This document shows, piece after piece, positions 1 through 6,945 of a DNA stretch of 12,855 nt. Both the position numbers and the translations under genes were made by a program. The DNA comes from Akkermansiaceae bacterium UBA4145 (GTDB lineage Bacteria > Verrucomicrobiota > Verrucomicrobiia > Verrucomicrobiales > Akkermansiaceae). Within the stretch, counting starts at the first letter, position 1, and each line of letters opens with the position of its first letter. The notes under the pieces are model-generated. The model was not told where the DNA came from. It saw only the letters and a program-made list of their open reading frames with translations, and made no database searches. Where the stretch lies: contig DFWB01000309.1 of NCBI GenBank assembly GCA_002380675.1, positions 5,705-18,559 of the forward strand. The letters run 5' to 3'.

Positions 1-1119
1 GCAGTCGGTTTTTACGGTGACCGTGGTAGCGAGGAGCTCGATGAGGGCTCCTTGGCAGGCGAGGACTTCCTCGCTTTGTTATGCCGCGAATGGGAACAGG
101 CCGCCTTGGGCGCCTCTTCTTCCCGCACCCGCGTAGTGTGCCTGAGGACCGGAATCGTTCTCGGGCAGGGGGGAGGTGCCCTCGAGGCAATGCTGCCCGC
201 TTTCAGAATCGGGTTAGGAGGGCCACTGGGAAACGGCCGCCAGTTCGTGCCGTGGATACACTTGGAAGATTGTATCGCTCTCATCCTCTCAGCATTGCAT
301 GACCCGGGTCTTGCGGGCCCTCTCAATGTCGTGGGTCCGACCCCGATAACCCAAAGAGCCCTCGCGAGCGCTCTGGGGAAGGCGCTCAGGCGGGCCAGCG
401 TCTTCCCCGCTCCGCGGATCGCCCTGCGCGCTATCATGGGGGAGGCCGCTTCAGCTCTGCTTTCTGGACAGCGGTGCTACCCGCGGAAAGCTGAGGGCGC
501 TGGCTTCCTTTTCCGTTTTCAATCGATCGAGAGCGCTCTGGAAGATCTCCTCGTGCCGCACGGCGTTGATCTCTCTCTTGCAGGCCCAAGCTCCCCCCCG
601 CCCCTTGGAAATTCCGACTACCTTCGCCAAAGACCGCCACGATACTTTCTGCGAGCAACGACCATAGTTGACGCTCCTCTGGCTGAGGTCTTTGCGTTCT
701 TTTCGAAACCGACCAATCTGACTCTGCTCACGCCCCCAAAGGTCGACTTCACCATTCACCACATGGAGGGCTCAATGGGGGCGGGAGCAACAATTGAATA
801 TCGTCTCCGGGTTGCAGGCTTCCGCCTCGGATGGCGCTCGCGAATTGAGCAATGGGAAAAGGAAAAATTCTTTGTCGATTCTCAAGATCGCGGCCCCTAC
901 CGCTCATGGTGGCATGAACACCACTTCGAGGCAAGGGGTAGGCAAACCATGCTGGAAGACAGGGTGTATTACTCGCCCCCTATGGGGCTCCTTGGCCGTA
1001 TCGCCAATCGTTTGTTCATCGGGGGGCAGCTTAAAGAAACGTTTCATTACCGCGCTGCGGCAGTTCGGCTGCGCTTCGGTAATGCGCTCCCAGACAATAC
1101 CCATGAAACAAGTCCATAG
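1..1119 (+). CDS. TIGR01777-type SDR epimerase fused to a C-terminal SRPBCC domain (5' partial)
   Basis: The reading frame is open from base 1, so the N-terminal Rossmann part with the nucleotide-binding glycines lies outside the window. The first residues, AVGFYGDRGSEEL, then FLALLCREWEQAA, match the middle of the YfcH/SulA-like TIGR01777 epimerase family. A DUF1731-type C-terminal segment follows at about codons 118-185 (FPAPRIALRAIMGEAASALL, then a Gly-Phe-x-Phe-Arg motif). After a Pro-rich linker, codons about 214-355 form an SRPBCC/START-like ligand-binding fold (RYFLRATTIVDAPLAEVFAF, later a WWHEHHF stretch). Substrate and reaction are unknown for this family. The TTG at 52 is not a credible start because conserved family sequence precedes it. 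The stop overlaps the start of the photolyase gene by 17 bases, which suggests co-transcription and perhaps a light- or stress-linked role; that is inference. Family assignment is solid, function is not. Confidence 0.9.
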   Translation, partial: AVGFYGDRGSEELDEGSLAGEDFLALLCREWEQAALGASSSRTRVVCLRTGIVLGQGGGALEAMLPAFRIGLGGPLGNGRQFVPWIHLEDCIALILSALHDPGLAGPLNVVGPTPITQRALASALGKALRRASVFPAPRIALRAIMGEAASALLSGQRCYPRKAEGAGFLFRFQSIESALEDLLVPHGVDLSLAGPSSPPPLGNSDYLRQRPPRYFLRATTIVDAPLAEVFAFFSKPTNLTLLTPPKVDFTIHHMEGSMGAGATIEYRLRVAGFRLGWRSRIEQWEKEKFFVDSQDRGPYRSWWHEHHFEARGRQTMLEDRVYYSPPMGLLGRIANRLFIGGQLKETFHYRAAAVRLRFGNALPDNTHETSP

Positions 1120-2539
1120 AACGCTGGTATGGTTCAGGGGAAAGGACCTGAGAGTCTCCGATCACGAGCCACTCATCAAGGCATTGGAAGATGGGGAGGT
1201 GATTCCTCTTTTTGTTTTTGACCCCTACTTCTTCCACCCTCTCCGCGCGCGGAAGTTGCCTCACCGGATGCAATTTCTTCTCGAGAGCATCTCGGCGCTT
1301 TCTGACAGCCTGTCCTCACTTGGAAGTCGGCTCATTTGCGTGTCAGGTTCAAGCACAGCAGTCATTCCTGACGTGGCCGAAAGGTGGGGCGTCACCCAGG
1401 TTTTCGCTCATCGATGGACGGAGCCTTTTGGTCGAGTTCGTGATGCAAAGGTAGCCGATGCCCTCTCTGTTCCCCTTAAGCTCTACGAGGGCGAGACCCT
1501 GCATCCACCCGGGACACTCCGCACGGGCAAGGGCTCCCCTTATTCTGTTTTCACGCCCTTTTCGCGGGCGCTGCGTAGCCAGGCCCGGATCTCTGCAGCC
1601 TTGCCTCCGCCGCAATCGATTCCCCCTGTTCCCAAAGTCGCCCTGACCGATAACGAGAACATCCCAGAGCTCAAGGCTCTCGGAATCGACCGAAACTCAT
1701 CTTTGCAGAATGGAGGTGAAGCCGCTGGACAACATCGGTTGAAGTTATTCCTCGAAAAGCATGCAGCCGGCTACTCGAGTGGCCGAGACCAACTAGGCGC
1801 ATCAGCAACCAGCCGCTTGTCCGCGGACATTAAGTTTGGCACTCTTTCTGTCCGGACGATCTGGGAGGAGATGGAGCAGGTGAAGACGGATGCCTGTGCC
1901 GAATCCATCGAAACCTTCAAGACCGAGTTGATCTGGAGAGACTTCGCTTACTCTACGCTCTGGGACCGCCCCGAAGTGCTGAAACGCCCTTTTCGCCCCG
2001 CCTGGGAAGGGTTTCCTTGGCAGAATGACCCCGAAGATTGGAGGGCTTGGACAGCCGGCCGAACCGGCTACCCTGTCATCGACGCGGCAGCCCGCGAGCT
2101 AAGAGAGACCGGTTTTGTTCATAACAGGGCGCGAATGATCACAGCGAGCTTTCTCTGCAAGCACCTGCTCATTGATTATCGCCGCGGGGAATCTCATTTT
2201 CTCAAGTACCTTACAGACGGAGACTGGGCGCAAAACAATGCTGGTTGGCAATGGTCCGCAGGGAGCGGTTGCGACGCGCAGCCCTACTTCCGCGTCTTCA
2301 ACCCGTTCTCACAGGGAGAAAAGTTTGACCCCAACGGCGCCTATGTGAGGCGCTGGATCCCAGAGCTCAATCTGCTACCGAATCGTTACATTTATCGCCC
2401 ATGGGATGCCCCCGCGGAGGTTCTGGCTGAAGCGAAGGTCTCTCTTGGTTCGGACTACCCCGCACCCATCGTCGATCACGCTATGGCCCGCGAACGCTTT
2501 CTTCGCATCGCCAAGGGCCACCTGAAGCGGGGTGAATAA
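1103..2539 (+). CDS. phrB: Class I cyclobutane pyrimidine dimer photolyase
   Basis: This encodes a 478-residue light-dependent DNA repair enzyme that splits cyclobutane pyrimidine dimers using FADH-. The N-terminal antenna-binding alpha/beta domain begins with TLVWFRGKDLRVSDHEPL. The C-terminal FAD domain contains GASATSRLSADIKFGTLS, ELIWRDF, GRTGYPVIDAAARELRETGF, HNRARMITASFL and NNAGWQWSAG. By my count, N341, M345, N378 and W382 fall at the same numbers as in E. coli PhrB, and the dimer-contacting Glu and Trp are at 275 and 278. N341 and M345 favour a CPD enzyme over a (6-4) photolyase. The triad positions are W306, Y359 and W382, so the middle Trp is replaced by Tyr. Start: ATG 1103 fits the family N-terminus; the frame is open further upstream to 794, but that part overlaps the epimerase and has no photolyase similarity. 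ATG 1082 is an alternative. No clear Shine-Dalgarno sequence is visible, consistent with translational coupling. Confidence 0.95.
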   Translation: MKQVHRTLVWFRGKDLRVSDHEPLIKALEDGEVIPLFVFDPYFFHPLRARKLPHRMQFLLESISALSDSLSSLGSRLICVSGSSTAVIPDVAERWGVTQVFAHRWTEPFGRVRDAKVADALSVPLKLYEGETLHPPGTLRTGKGSPYSVFTPFSRALRSQARISAALPPPQSIPPVPKVALTDNENIPELKALGIDRNSSLQNGGEAAGQHRLKLFLEKHAAGYSSGRDQLGASATSRLSADIKFGTLSVRTIWEEMEQVKTDACAESIETFKTELIWRDFAYSTLWDRPEVLKRPFRPAWEGFPWQNDPEDWRAWTAGRTGYPVIDAAARELRETGFVHNRARMITASFLCKHLLIDYRRGESHFLKYLTDGDWAQNNAGWQWSAGSGCDAQPYFRVFNPFSQGEKFDPNGAYVRRWIPELNLLPNRYIYRPWDAPAEVLAEAKVSLGSDYPAPIVDHAMARERFLRIAKGHLKRGE

Positions 2540-2847
2540 TACGAGAGGGAATCCAGGAGCCACCCTCAGTCACCTTCTGGTATCCCGTAAGCGATATCCA
2601 ATTCCCACTAGAGCCAAGTAGCCCCTAACCTGCTCTAGGTCAACGGGTTATATGATCTGTAAAGGCTTGGAGGTAATGGCTTTGGCCCCGGCAAGCTTCG
2701 CTATCATCAAGCCACCCCCCTTCTGTTCCACGTGGAACGGATCCCTTGAGGGGAAGTGGTCAGCTTGCACGAAGAGAATCCACACCCCCACAACCCCTTG
2801 AACTCCTGCCCCTATCAGCTACCGTCTCCCGCGCCCTGAACCCAACC
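2540..2847. other. Intergenic region between phrB and mnmG carrying a parS-like site
   Basis: This 308-base stretch has no convincing gene. It holds a 7-bp inverted repeat (CTAGAGC at 2608-2614 with GCTCTAG at 2632-2638, 17-base loop, no T-run), a TATGAT hexamer at 2651-2656 that could be a -10 box but has no good -35 partner, and the parS-like palindrome at 2724-2739. The mnmG frame stays open back to a TTG at 2746, but that extension is Pro-rich and unlike MnmG N-termini. It is most likely the mnmG leader. Confidence 0.6.
2724..2739. promoter_or_regulatory. parS-like ParB-binding site upstream of mnmG
   Basis: The 16 bases TGTTCCACGTGGAACG match the parS form TGTTCCACGTGGAACA known from several bacterial chromosomes at 15 of 16 positions, with a perfect 14-bp palindrome GTTCCACGTGGAAC. 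parS sites nucleate ParB spreading near the origin, and mnmG (gidA) is commonly in the same neighbourhood as parA/parB. No parA or parB is inside this window, so the role is inferred from the motif and location. Confidence 0.78.
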
Positions 2848-4725
2848 ATGTTCGTTTACCCAAAAGAATACGACGTTCTCGTAATCGGAGCCGGCCACGC
2901 AGGCGTGGAAGCCGCGCTTGCCGCCGCCCGCCTAGGAGCTCAGGTGGCCATCCTTACCCAGAACCTCGACACCGTTGGCCAGATGAGCTGCAACCCTGCA
3001 ATCGGCGGCCTCGGCAAAGGTCATATGGTTCGCGAAATCGACGCTCTCGGGGGAGCCATGGCCCTCAATACAGATGCCACCGCAATCCAATGGCGCCTTC
3101 TCAACAGGTCCAAAGGCCCAAGTGTTCGCGCTCCACGGGCCCAATGCGATAAGAAGGCTTACCAATTCCGGATCAAACACACCCTCGAATCAACCGAAGG
3201 CATCGACCTTCATCAGGGAAATGCCGCCCGCCTATTAATGGAGGGGACCGCAATCAAGGGGGTCCAAACCAACCTCCACTTTGAACTGCGCGCGCGGGCT
3301 GTAGTCTTGAGTGCGGGCACCTTCATGCGCGGCCTCATGCACGTGGGCAAGCGCAACGAGAAAGGCGGGCGCATGGGAGACACTATCTCCACGATCAGCG
3401 ACTCGCTCCAAGACCTTGGTTTCGCCATAGAGCGCTTTAAGACCGGTACACCGTGCCGGATCAATGCCCGCTCTATCGATTTCTCAAAGTGCGAACGACA
3501 GGATGGCGATGACCCTCCCCCTTTATTCAGCTATCTCGCAGATAGCATAAGCGGGGGCCCTGATGATATTTTCACCTTGAATACTTGGGGTCACAAAGCA
3601 TTCCACGTGGAACAATTGCCCTGCTGGATCACGTGGACCAACCCACAAACCCACGAAGAAATACGGGCTAACCTGGATCAAAGTCCGATGTATTCGGGCC
3701 AAATTGAAGGCACAGGGCCTCGTTATTGCCCATCTATCGAAGATAAGGTCGTTAAATTCGCAGAAAAATCCCGACATCAGATCTTTCTGGAGCCTGAGGG
3801 GCGACACACCCATGAATACTACGTCAACGGAGTATCAACCTCCCTCCCCTACGAGGTGCAATTATCCTTTATCCGCACCATCCCCGGCTTGGAGCATGCC
3901 GCCATCATCCGCCCGGGATATGCGGTGGAGTATGATTATTGCCCTCCTACACAGCTATTTCCCACTCTCGAGACAAAGCTGGTTGAGGGCTTATATTTTG
4001 CGGGGCAAATCAACGGAACGTCGGGATACGAGGAAGCCGCTGGGCAGGGCCTTCTCGCCGGGGCGAATGCCGCCCTCAAAGCACAGGGCAAAGGCCCTTT
4101 GGTCCTCTCCCGAGATCAAGCCTACCTTGGTGTGATGGTTGACGACCTTGTGACAAAGGGCTGCACGGAGCCCTATCGAATGTTTACCAGCCGAGCAGAA
4201 TATCGGCTGCTGCTGCGGCAGGACAACGCCGACCAGCGGCTTGGCCCTCTTGCCGCTTCCCTTGGGCTCAATTGTTCCATTCGTGAAAAGAGAACCGCAA
4301 CCAAGATTAACCTCCTCCAATCGGCATCGACCTATGTCAGGGAAACGCCTCACGAGGGCCTCAAGTTAGACCATTGGTTTCGGCGGGAGGAAAACACGTG
4401 GAACTCTCTCCCTCCTGACGTTCTCGCGAAGTTCCCTGCGGAACTCTGGCCCCTGATTGAGACCGACTTTAAATATGAAGGCCATATTCTCCGCCAGCGG
4501 CAGCAGGTTGACCGCATGCGGAAGCAGGAAGCGCGACCCCTTCCCCCATCTTTGGACTATCAGGCCCTGGAGGGCCTGAAGCGGGAAGCGCGACAACGGC
4601 TCAGTGAGATCCGCCCTCACACTCTCGGACAAGCCGCAAGAATCAGCGGAATTACGCCCGCGGACATAGCGATTCTCTCTATCTGGCTTGAGAAAACCGC
4701 GCGGGAGAACATTTCAGGAAGCTAA
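2848..4725 (+). CDS. mnmG: tRNA uridine-5-carboxymethylaminomethyl modification enzyme MnmG (GidA)
   Basis: This encodes a 625-residue cytoplasmic FAD/NADH-dependent enzyme that, with the GTPase MnmE, installs carboxymethylaminomethyl or aminomethyl groups at C5 of wobble U34 in certain tRNAs, using methylene-tetrahydrofolate. The FAD-binding GAGHAG is at residues 14-19, followed by the family signature MSCNPAIGGLGKGH with C48, the counterpart of E. coli C47. The second functional Cys lies in PCWITWTNPQTHE (C259). Further family blocks are PRYCPSIEDKVVKF, EYYVNGVSTSLPYE, YDYCPPTQLFPTLE, FAGQINGTSGYEEAAGQG and TSRAEYRLLLRQDNADQRL. The C-terminal helical part that contacts MnmE and tRNA is present. 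Length is close to E. coli (629). ATG 2848 was chosen because it sits just before the FAD motif; TTG 2746 would add 34 atypical residues. No Shine-Dalgarno sequence is evident. mnmE, rsmG and parAB are not adjacent within the window. A parS-like site lies inside the gene. Confidence 0.97.
   Translation: MFVYPKEYDVLVIGAGHAGVEAALAAARLGAQVAILTQNLDTVGQMSCNPAIGGLGKGHMVREIDALGGAMALNTDATAIQWRLLNRSKGPSVRAPRAQCDKKAYQFRIKHTLESTEGIDLHQGNAARLLMEGTAIKGVQTNLHFELRARAVVLSAGTFMRGLMHVGKRNEKGGRMGDTISTISDSLQDLGFAIERFKTGTPCRINARSIDFSKCERQDGDDPPPLFSYLADSISGGPDDIFTLNTWGHKAFHVEQLPCWITWTNPQTHEEIRANLDQSPMYSGQIEGTGPRYCPSIEDKVVKFAEKSRHQIFLEPEGRHTHEYYVNGVSTSLPYEVQLSFIRTIPGLEHAAIIRPGYAVEYDYCPPTQLFPTLETKLVEGLYFAGQINGTSGYEEAAGQGLLAGANAALKAQGKGPLVLSRDQAYLGVMVDDLVTKGCTEPYRMFTSRAEYRLLLRQDNADQRLGPLAASLGLNCSIREKRTATKINLLQSASTYVRETPHEGLKLDHWFRREENTWNSLPPDVLAKFPAELWPLIETDFKYEGHILRQRQQVDRMRKQEARPLPPSLDYQALEGLKREARQRLSEIRPHTLGQAARISGITPADIAILSIWLEKTARENISGS
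3599..3614. promoter_or_regulatory. Second parS-like site, inside mnmG
   Basis: CATTCCACGTGGAACA matches TGTTCCACGTGGAACA at 14 of 16 positions and contains the perfect 12-bp palindrome TTCCACGTGGAA. It lies 875 bases downstream of the first site and within the MnmG codons for FHVEQ. Chromosomal parS sites are often intragenic and clustered, so this may be functional, but coding constraint cannot be excluded as the cause. Confidence 0.55.
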
Positions 4726-4832
4726 AGCGCTTGGTCTGTTCCTTGGGGAATCCCGACACATTACCACTTTGGGAGCCGAGATTTTAATCCCGATGCTAGC
4801 GCCCTAAACCACCCCGTGGAGCCCCTCGATTT

Positions 4833-4854
4833 AATACTACGTTCATAGTATTTT
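4833..4854 (+). terminator. Possible weak terminator between convergent mnmG and ribD
   Basis: A perfect 7-bp inverted repeat, AATACTA and TAGTATT, separated by six bases, ends in a short T-run (4851-4854). It lies 107 bases after the mnmG stop and 40 bases before the ribD stop on the other strand. The stem is AT-rich and the T-run short, so efficiency would be low. The rest of the 169-base gap between the two stops holds no gene that I can support. Confidence 0.35.
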
Positions 4855-4894
4855 AAGCCCCTGCTCTTTTAGCTCTTTTCTGTGGACCACCAGA

Positions 4895-5953
4895 TCAGGC
4901 GCCAACGGGGTTGCTATCTCTAAGAATCGCAGCCCGGACCCGCACGTCATTATCAATTCGCTTGAACATACAGCTTCCCATTTCTATGCGCCCTCTAAGA
5001 TCGGGTACTCCCTCCCCTCCCACCGCCGGAATGTTCCCCCCAGTAATCAGCGGCGCAAGGTAGAACACGGCTTCATCAGCCCACCCTTCGTCCAGGAACT
5101 GCCCCACCATGCTGCCCCCGGCTTCAATCATAACGCTCAGAACGTCGTGGTCTGAAACAAGTTCGCGCAGGACACATTCGATTCTTCGGGACCTGTATAT
5201 TAGGGTTCGATCACTAAAATCATCGGCAAGAAGATGACACTTCTCCGGCACCCCGCCTTCTCTTGACGTCAAGACAACTCGGAGCGGCTGGTCCTTTCCT
5301 GCTGTTCTTGAGGACCCCCGTATTGTGAGCCTTGGGTTGTCGCTCCGCACCGTTTTGCCGCTTGTCAGTATCGCGTCCACTTCTCCCCGAAGCTCATGCA
5401 CCTCTTTGCGAGAGTTTTCTCCGCTCAGCCACTGGCCTTCGCTCGGGGGCCGTGTCACCTTGCCGTCCATTCCGAATGCGCTCTTCACGATCACCCAAGG
5501 TAGCCCGCTCCGCTGGACCTTTGTGAAAGCCCGGATAAGCGAGTGACAGGCCGACTCTTCGATTCCCTCTTTAAAATCAATCCCCGCTTCGAGAAACAAA
5601 GATTCTGCTTTGCCCTCATGACTCGGATTTGGATCGGCAGCCCCCACCACCACCCTGCTAACTCCGGCACGTATGAGAGCGGTCGTACACGGACCAGTAC
5701 GGCCATGTGTAGAGCAAGGCTCAAGGGTGACATACACCGTAGCGCCCTGTGTTGCGCCTTCTCCATGGCGCTTCACCGCGTCCCTCATGGCCTCCACCTC
5801 TGCATGGGGGCGCCCAGGCCCCTTATGCCAGCCACCGCCCAACTCAACGCCGTCTTTCACAAGAATGGCGCCAACAGGGGGATTGGGACTTGTTATCCCT
5901 AACCCGCGCCTCGCCAAAGATAGCGCTCGACGCATGTATTCACTGTCGTTCAC
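4895..5953 (-). CDS. ribD: Bifunctional diaminohydroxyphosphoribosylaminopyrimidine deaminase / 5-amino-6-(5-phosphoribosylamino)uracil reductase
   Basis: This 352-residue enzyme catalyses two consecutive cytoplasmic steps of riboflavin synthesis: deamination of the pyrimidine ring released by GTP cyclohydrolase II, then NADPH-dependent reduction of the ribosyl chain. The N-terminal zinc-dependent deaminase domain shows SPNPPVGAILVKDG, HAEVEAM with H50 and catalytic E52, and PCSTHGRTGPC with C80 and C89. The C-terminal reductase domain starts near residue 150 (VKSAFGMDGKVT, then WLSGENSR, ILTSGKTVRSDNPRLTIR) and ends with IEAGGSMVGQFLDEGWADE. Length is slightly below E. coli RibD (367). The GTG start fits the family N-terminus (NDSEYMRRAL); a GGAG lies 13 bases upstream, rather distant, and an internal ATG seven codons in is the alternative. 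It stands alone: no other rib gene is next to it, and I see no FMN riboswitch upstream. It is convergent with mnmG. Confidence 0.96.
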   Translation of the reverse strand: MNDSEYMRRALSLARRGLGITSPNPPVGAILVKDGVELGGGWHKGPGRPHAEVEAMRDAVKRHGEGATQGATVYVTLEPCSTHGRTGPCTTALIRAGVSRVVVGAADPNPSHEGKAESLFLEAGIDFKEGIEESACHSLIRAFTKVQRSGLPWVIVKSAFGMDGKVTRPPSEGQWLSGENSRKEVHELRGEVDAILTSGKTVRSDNPRLTIRGSSRTAGKDQPLRVVLTSREGGVPEKCHLLADDFSDRTLIYRSRRIECVLRELVSDHDVLSVMIEAGGSMVGQFLDEGWADEAVFYLAPLITGGNIPAVGGEGVPDLRGRIEMGSCMFKRIDNDVRVRAAILRDSNPVGA

Positions 5954-6265
5954 AGCTCATAATTAGCTCCATCACTCGGTTCGAGCAAGAACCGTGGACA
6001 ACATGGTAAAATCATGAGCGAACCTTGGGAATGAATTGAGCATGGCCGCGAACAGCAACAATCTCTGACTAAGGCTCAGCCCATCTCCTCCTTTATTCCC
6101 GGCTTATTCTTCCTGTGGAACCCCGATAAAAATAGTGAGGAACGCTGTTCTTGCTGGGTTATTCGCCCCTTTAAGAAGAAGAATTATAGAGTTTAAAAAA
6201 GAACCTCTTCCTTCATCCATCTGAATAACAAAGCATAATCCCACCCTTCAGAAATCTCATTTTGC
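5954..6265. other. Intergenic region between divergent ribD and DUF6580-like gene
   Basis: This spacer of 312 bases is AT-richer than its flanks and has no ORF that I can support. It should hold the promoters for both flanking genes, but no hexamer pair stands out. Visible structure is limited to a 6-bp inverted repeat, CGGTTC and GAACCG, at 5977-5994 with a six-base loop, close to the ribD start, and a purine/A-rich tract around 6174-6205. I looked for an FMN-riboswitch core on the - strand and saw none. Confidence 0.5.
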
Positions 6266-6874
6266 GTGCAGATCAAAAGTAACCGGTGTAACAAAAATAC
6301 AGTGAAGCGCATCCTCCCTGCAACCGTGCTGATTGCTTTGCTCGTATCCTTCGGTTGGGCAGCGCCTAGACTCCAGGGCCTTCTGCCCGGCTTTAGCCCA
6401 CTACCACCGCTCTTCTTCTGTATTGCAGCCTGCATGTCAACCCGGTGGGTCTGGTTACCCGCGACCGCGTGGACTCTGTCCTACTGTATTACTAACCTGA
6501 CACAGGGACATCAGTGGGGACTGCATTTCTTTGTGATTATAGCAGGGTTAGCGGCCACCTTCTGGATTGGAACCCTGATGCGAAAGAGATCTTGGTTTTT
6601 GCTCATCGGGGGGTCCCTCGGAGCTGCCCTTGCCTTTTACCTGGTCACCAACACAGGAGCGTGGGTTCTGTCTGCGCACTATGCAAAAACCTGGGCGGGC
6701 TGGGTTCAATGTCAGACCACGGGCCTTCCGGGTTATGCTCCTGCGTGGATGTTTCTGAAGGGCCAAATGGCTGCGAGTGCCCTTTTTACTCCGCTTTTTC
6801 TTCTCGGTCAGGGTCATTTTAGACGCTCAGAGCAAGAGATCAGTAAGCCAGCAACGACTTCTCGAGCTTGTTGA
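6266..6874 (+). CDS. DUF6580-like integral membrane protein
   Basis: This encodes a protein of up to 202 residues with several hydrophobic helices: about residues 16-33 (ILPATVLIALLVSFGWAA), 47-75, 83-103, 107-124 and 165-181. The segment TNTGAWVLSAHYAKTWAGW, followed by a Cys, then LPGYAPAWMFLKGQMAAS resembles the conserved C-terminal half of DUF6580-type membrane proteins (Asn-x-Gly-x-Trp, Tyr-x-x-Thr-x-x-Gly, then a Phe/Leu-x-Gly-x-x helix). The molecular function of that family is not established; some related families are precursor- or vitamin-transport components, but nothing here identifies a substrate. The start is uncertain: GTG 6266 or GTG 6302, neither with a Shine-Dalgarno sequence; 6302 places the first helix near the N-terminus. 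The C-terminus is short, polar and basic. It is divergent from ribD and ends 71 bases before pdhA, so it may be read with the pdh genes. Confidence 0.7.
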   Translation: MQIKSNRCNKNTVKRILPATVLIALLVSFGWAAPRLQGLLPGFSPLPPLFFCIAACMSTRWVWLPATAWTLSYCITNLTQGHQWGLHFFVIIAGLAATFWIGTLMRKRSWFLLIGGSLGAALAFYLVTNTGAWVLSAHYAKTWAGWVQCQTTGLPGYAPAWMFLKGQMAASALFTPLFLLGQGHFRRSEQEISKPATTSRAC

Positions 6875-6945
6875 GGTTAAGGAGCGATACCTTAGCTCTT
6901 GCCCGCGGTGCGCCTGAGAGGTATGCACGGCCAGTAGCCACCACC

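Noticed and set aside
794..1102. Open upstream extension of the photolyase frame back to 794
   Set aside because: It lies wholly inside the epimerase-SRPBCC gene in another frame and has no photolyase-like sequence; the family N-terminus begins right after ATG 1103.
2676..2801. A 41-codon ORF after a GGAGG, spanning the parS-like site
   Set aside because: The GGAGG is only two bases from the ATG, too close for normal initiation, and the predicted peptide is Pro/Thr-rich without recognisable features.
2746..2847. TTG start giving a longer MnmG
   Set aside because: The 34 extra residues are Pro-rich and unlike MnmG N-termini, and ATG 2848 gives the expected length.
4741..4830. tRNA-like look of the - strand between mnmG and ribD
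   Set aside because: One arm can be drawn (around 4777-4793) but its loop has six bases, and no matching acceptor or T arm forms.
5954..6100. Possible FMN riboswitch upstream of ribD
   Set aside because: I looked for the conserved core on the - strand and did not find it; only a short 6-bp hairpin is present.
6868..6945. TTG start giving a longer PdhA
   Set aside because: It would overlap the preceding gene and adds a basic stretch not seen in E1 alpha proteins; the conserved domain begins after ATG 6946 or 6982.
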